Assembly (NCBI GenBank): GCA_014155875.1
Contig: JACEFZ010004176.1
Location: forward strand, 186,001-250,000
DNA: 64,000 nucleotides
Source of the DNA: Cepaea nemoralis
Lineage: Eukaryota > Mollusca > Gastropoda > Stylommatophora > Helicidae
Reading direction: 5' to 3'
Below are positions 59,475 through 64,000 of this stretch, piece after piece. The first letter of the stretch is position 1; each line of letters starts with the position of its first letter. The notes under the pieces are model-generated. The model ran no database searches. It was not told the DNA's origin and saw only the letters and a program-made list of their open reading frames with translations. A program made the position numbers and the translations under genes.

Positions 59475-60315
59475 TCTGAATAACATAATTTTATTTAAAA
59501 CAATGTTTTCCGTAGTGAATTGAATAATAAAGACACAAACAATACATTGCACTGTTTATTGTCTGGCATATTTCGATGCATCTCATCGGGTACATACTGC
59601 AGAAATCACACAACATAAACTAAAGTTATTAGATAAATCCTTCAAGCTGAAATATACACATACTCACACGGTAATTTCAATTGTCTACCTTGGTAATTAT
59701 AGACTGACTGCCATGTATGTCTATTTGACAAGACTGGCTTCTGATGATTAATGGTGACTTCTTCAGGGAGCTTTAACAAGCGACCATTTTGTGTGTTAAA
59801 TAACACGCGAAACGCATTGTCCCTGTCAATCACTTGACCAGTCTCCAAAATGTTCTCCTATCGTCTTTATTTATTATTTTTGTTTCTTCAATCCAATTTG
59901 GTATGTGTTCGACTACCCTTTTGATGAACAGCCTGTCTATTCTGCCTATGTAGGTAGACTGGCATCTGCATGTAAATTGATAAATACAACTGAATCTGGC
60001 GTACAGAAGGACAAGTTCTTTTAATGCTGAGTTGAGATTAGGTGTGGTTCTTTACCTAATAACTGGAGTTGCAGCATAGAATGTTTGACCGACTGCTGTA
60101 ATGAGCCGGCCATGTAGACGTTGCATTACATCATTCCACGAAAGGTTTGCTGGATACCTTGAGTTTAAAGACTGCTATTTTGTCAGGTTTTGGTTTCGTG
60201 TGATTTCTGCAGTATGTATCTTACGAGATGCAACGAAATATGCTAGGAATAAATTGTGAAATCTTTTGTTTATGTCTTCGCTATTCAAACATAATTTTAT
60301 TTCGAAAATAAGCAG
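59475..60315 (-). mobile_element. Penelope-like element remnant with inverted flanking repeats
   Basis: On the minus strand, 60000-59870 encodes IYQFTCRCQSTYIGRIDRLF, the GIY-YIG signature, and a second block with DRDNAFRVLFNTQNGRLLK occurs at 59848-59780, with frameshifts. A 3' region follows to about 59475. Sequence at about 59475-59605 recurs inverted at about 60185-60310 (TACATACTGCAGAAATCACA in one, its reverse complement in the other). RT is absent. Confidence 0.75.
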
Positions 60316-60703
60316 TGACGATTATTTTAACATTTGAAATGTTTAAACATGTCACTCCTCCATTCCAGGTTTGTGACATGCACACAAACATGATTTTGGG
60401 AAAATATTATTGCTTACCCTTGCCTCCCACGGTGCACATGCGTGGTTTGTGACTTCCGCTTCTGAGAACTATTTCCGGCCTTGAGGAAACGTGTGCGTCC
60501 TGCTTTGCTCAGCTGTGTCACAGTACATCAGTAACATTTTTTACTCTGGACATAAATAAACTACTAAATACCATGCTATACAGCCCAAGTAACACGTAGT
60601 AATGATCAGTTCATATCATAATAAATATGTGTACACTGACATATGTGGCACTGATAAGGACATTTTACATTTGGTAACAATACATTTTGGGTGTTTATGG
60701 CTT
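60316..60703. other. Unassigned sequence
   Basis: Nothing recognised. Confidence 0.4.
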
Positions 60704-60938
60704 AGGGTTAATGAACGCAGTACACTAATCCTGACATACCGAGTTCAAAGTCATTTGCAGGAGACGTGACGTGTCAGTGGATCTCTTTCCGCTGATTTTA
60801 CATAATGGTATGAGTGTCGGACGTGCAGAAAGCAAGGGGATACTACTGAATATATTATTGCCTACGCAATTTGCAAACAGCCATTAAAATTATGGGGGTT
60901 GACTGCGACGTTCTGTAAAAGATGTGCAACTAACTTTT
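60704..60938 (+). mobile_element. SINE type 3
   Basis: CCGAGTTCAAAGTC (B-box-like), TTTCCGCTGATTTTACATAATGG linker, GTGCAGAAAGCAAGGGGATA core and GGGGGTTGACTGCGACGTTC with a CAACTAA end. Confidence 0.75.
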
Positions 60939-61107
60939 ATTATTTTCACAGAATAGTATACATTTGTATTTTATATTACATTATATTAGTTAATAATAGT
61001 TGTCACAGGCGATAAATAAATAGTATTTAAAGAAACCATGGTAACCGTATTTCTCTGGAAATTTGAGCTTGAACCCATTCGAGGGAGGCGTTGTCAGTCA
61101 TGACAGC

Positions 61108-62119
61108 ATGTGGTATATAAATATAATTGTAAGTTTGGGGCTCACGGGAATTGTTAGTCTTCTCGGACTTCTCTTTAATGTGGTGAACATCATCGTCTTT
61201 ATCAAACAAAGTATTCGAGATTCCTCCAGTACTGCACTCCTAGGACTGGCTGTGTCTGACGCAGGGGCGTCGCTGTCATTACTGATTTGGAGTCAGCAGT
61301 ACAACCCACATTTGATGAGCTATCGTGGAGGCGTATATCTTATGTCTATCATGGCTTGGACATCTCTTTGGCCGCATGTTTTGTTTACTCGTATCACCTG
61401 TTGGATAACGGCTTACATAACAATTGAACGCTACCTTTGCATCGCTATACCACTGAAAGTTAAAGTAATACTGAATGTGAAACGAGCAAAGGGATTCATA
61501 GTCTCTATTTTCATAATAATGATAGTCAGTATATTTCCAGTCTTTGCGGTAAGCGCTATAGGTAGTGTGAATGTTCCAGAATGGAATATGACCATGATAA
61601 GTGTGATATTGTCATCTAACTCGCAAGCGACTATAAGGGCAGTGACATCTTACAATGCAGTTGTGCAACTGGCAGCGTTTGGCGCCACAACCATCTTTAC
61701 TTTTGCCCTGGTTCAAAAGTTCATTGCTAAAACAAGATGGCGTCGAGAGAAGTCAAATATTTCTGATGGCTCGGGAATATCTAAAAGGGATAAGAAATTT
61801 ATACAAACGGTTATACTAATATCTGTTATCTTCATTATCAGTTACATTCCTTCTGTTCTAGCAACTATTTCTATAGGTTGTTTTACAAGAATTGAGCGCT
61901 TTAATTGTTCCTGATTTCTCAGACGTACTATGGCCGTTTGCTTTCTTGATGGAATCGATCAATTCTACAGTCTCAATTTTCATATACTTGAAGATGAGTT
62001 CGCGCTATAAGGCTGTGTTCTGGGACATGTTTGGGAGATGTTTGCACAACACATTTGTAAATGCTCAAAATAAAACTCCAGAAAGCGAAAGTTTACGCAC
62101 TGTTGACACGGTTACATAA
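61108..62119 (+). pseudogene. GPCR paralogue of 12793-13791, frameshifted between TM6 and TM7
   Basis: The first in-frame ATG is 61108; an upstream stop is at 61042-61044. The frame runs 268 codons to TGA at 61912-61914. It covers TM1 to TM6 and matches GPCR 1 closely (TCWITAYITIERYLCIAIPL, then KVKVILNVKRAKG). The homologous TM7 and tail (LWPFAFLMESINSTVSIFIY, then a tail ending RTVDTVT) lie in the next frame from about 61890 to 62119. One extra base, or two missing, in 61878-61891 explains it. Alternatives are a sequencing error or a truncated six-helix product. The 5' Met used in GPCR 1 is lost by a one-base change. Apart from the shift, no stop interrupts either part. Confidence 0.85.
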
Positions 62120-62122
62120 ATG

Positions 62123-62184
62123 ACTGACTGACTGACTGACTGACTGACTGACTGACTGACTGACTGACTGACTGACTGACTGAC
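62123..62184. repeat. (TGAC)n microsatellite
   Basis: About 15 units starting 4 bp after the stop codon of GPCR 2. Confidence 0.97.
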
Positions 62185-62225
62185 GGGTACCTTGCCATCT
62201 TGACAGAAGAAAATTTGTAAAATGG

Positions 62226-62353
62226 AGTTATACCTCTCCATAGCATAATGCCTGGGTTGAATATAGAAACCATGTGTTGCCCATGCAGCATGATCCCTCT
62301 CTCAGCCTGACTAGTTTACTCCAGAGGGAAGGTAACACCAATACATCTCGAAC
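62226..62353 (-). mobile_element. Solo piece of the LINE A 5' UTR
   Basis: The minus strand matches 19828-19958 (CCTCTGGAGTGAACTAG, GGATCATGCTGCATGGGCAA, GCTATGGAGAGGTATAACTC). No coding part is attached. Confidence 0.8.
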
Positions 62354-62544
62354 ATATACTACTCTAAAGCATAAAACACTTCAACTGTTAAGAGTTGAGT
62401 TGAGTCAAGAACCAACATCACAGAACTCTGGACATTCCCTTTCCCCATCTTCAACAACCAGCAAAGAGTCCCGATAATGCTATACCAGTTACAGTCTGAT
62501 TATGTTTCCGTCTGGCCTGCCCTCTGAGTCCACTAAACGTACTG

Positions 62545-62910
62545 ATAAATAGTACACCCCTGAAACAAGTTAAAGAATTTAAATATCTAGGAAGCGTGAT
62601 TACATGAAACGGCAGACAGACAGAAAAATCGAAATCAGTTGTCAAAAAGCAAATGCGTTTATATCTCAACTATCACCCACACTAAAACATCCAAATATAT
62701 GTGTCTGCAAAACGACATATAATAAATAAAATATTCAAACCAGCACTAAACGTCCAATGTTATACTTGGGCATTATCCAAATCACACTTACGCAAAATCA
62801 ACACTTGTGACATGAGATGCATGCTTAAGAAGAACTGCGAACTTAACTATTCGAGACCGAGTAAGAAATAATGCAGTCAGAAAGACAGATGGAACATCAC
62901 CTTGTGCCAT
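62545..62910 (+). mobile_element. LINE RT C-terminal fragment
   Basis: LKQVKEFKYLGSVIT, then NGRQTEKSKS, KRHIINKIFKPALNVQCYTW and KINTCDMRCM. It is broken by stops and frameshifts. Confidence 0.65.
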
Positions 62911-64000
62911 ATATACACATTTATCAATCAATGATATAGGCTTAAAAAGGGGGAAAGGAAAGGAAGAATAAATGAAGGAAAAACATTTATTTATTCATCC
63001 AACCCATTCCCAGCCTACAGTGGTAAACAGATGGATAGATGTGGAACGCTGACTGCTCGTGGGCCAGAGAAGAAAAGAATAACAGGAAGAAAGATATCAC
63101 TACCATAATGTAGGCTCTACTCATTGAAAAGTACAGTTTATTGATATCAGAAGAAAACTCGTGCCTTGTAGCAGGGAATTAGAATATTATCTCCAATTCC
63201 AAACCGTGAAATGCCAAGCTAGGCTGTACCAGAACTAACGAATACACACAATAAACAATGAACCAAACAAAACAGACATAATGCTTCAATAACAACAGTG
63301 ATGATTCTTTATTTTGTCCGGCTCTACAGCTCATATCCGACTATGCACAGATATTGGGGCATGGAATCTAGAAGCAAAGATAATCACCTCCTCATATCAT
63401 CATCAATCATGATGAGTAGTTTGCAGCATTTAACCAAACCTCTGCCATATTCGGGAGTGCCCACGGGGTTCCCCTGGCACCCCGCAAGGATACAAATTCA
63501 GCCGGCTGGTCAAGCCCAGACAACATGAAGAAGAGCATATAACCAATAACAAAATCATAGCTATTAACCTTAACATGGACTCGCGATATGGGGATGGGGC
63601 ACACCACCTTGGGACCCTCAACACAACACTATGAATCACTGTAGCTCACAATGGAAATCAGTGGATTGGACTCCGAATATTATCATATCCCTGTGACTCA
63701 GATCGGTTCACATACTGTACACAGCGCAATAAATGAGAGTTGCATCTCCAAACTGACCTAGACACATTAACTAATGGGACCATAACCTCCCAAAACAGAT
63801 GCATAAATATGAGTATGGAAACAGGCGCATGGATGCTCCCACTGTTAACACTGACCAGAGCTGGGGCTCAGGTTTATCTAACAACCGTGGCCGAGTAACA
63901 TATCAGAAAAACATCTGGTCATTTATTATACTCAATAAAAACATAAATCAATGACTACATTAATAGACAGCAGACATTGTTAATCATAACAGTTCATGTT
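62911..64000. other. Unassigned sequence to the window end
   Basis: No clear gene. Open frames of 66-76 codons (63298-63639, both strands) show no motif. It may contain old LINE sequence, but this could not be supported. Confidence 0.4.

Noticed and set aside
62117..62184. (TGAC)n as a C-terminal extension of GPCR 2
   Set aside because: The stop codon TAA at 62117-62119 precedes the array in the conserved frame.
63298..63639. Overlapping ORFs of 66-76 codons on both strands
   Set aside because: No motif or homologous block was recognised, and the length is expected by chance.

Overview
The window is eukaryotic, repeat-dominated DNA, most likely from a gastropod mollusc. There are no operons or ribosome-binding sites, and long microsatellites and tRNA-derived SINEs are abundant. 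Two single-exon seven-helix receptor genes resemble the chemosensory GPCR families described in gastropods. The organism is inferred from these families; no species can be named from sequence alone.

Only two cellular genes are supported. An apparently intact GPCR lies at 12793-13791. A close paralogue at 61108-62119 carries a frameshift between TM6 and TM7. Both are on the + strand, and nearly everything between them is transposon or simple repeat.

Layout. 1-12450: a CR1-like LINE (1485-4991), GA/GT microsatellites, a 1.4-kb minisatellite with a 20-bp unit, a 1.3-kb GT-rich tract, then SINE and LINE debris. 12793-14400: GPCR 1 and a mariner remnant. 14600-19300: an RNase-H-type LINE interrupted by a SINE, a Penelope-like remnant, about 1 kb of (CA)n, and a LINE copy with a twin-priming inversion. 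19503-23457: a full-length LINE (family A) with a perfect 14-bp target-site duplication (TSD). 24690-35615: a minus-strand LINE split by an 8.8-kb LTR retrotransposon (26494-35307, TSD CCAGT). The internal order of that LTR element is gag, protease, integrase, RT, RNase H, i.e. integrase before RT. 36059-37425: a LINE and nested SINEs. 37444-49689: a 12.2-kb segment bounded by hAT-type terminal inverted repeats and a perfect 8-bp TSD. It holds a hAT transposase pseudogene with its own nearer right end plus about 8 kb of other repeats, so it looks like a composite 'macrotransposon'. 49690-60940: more SINEs, a second decayed family A LINE, a LINE D copy and a Penelope-like copy with inverted flanking repeats. 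61108-64000: GPCR 2 and repeat debris.

The nested insertions give a relative chronology. Old APE-type LINEs were hit by SINEs, by the LTR element and by family A. Several junctions have exact TSDs that can be read directly. At least five SINE types occur, and three of them share one 3' core behind different tRNA-like heads. All percentages and alignments were judged by eye; family names are assignments from motifs, not database matches.
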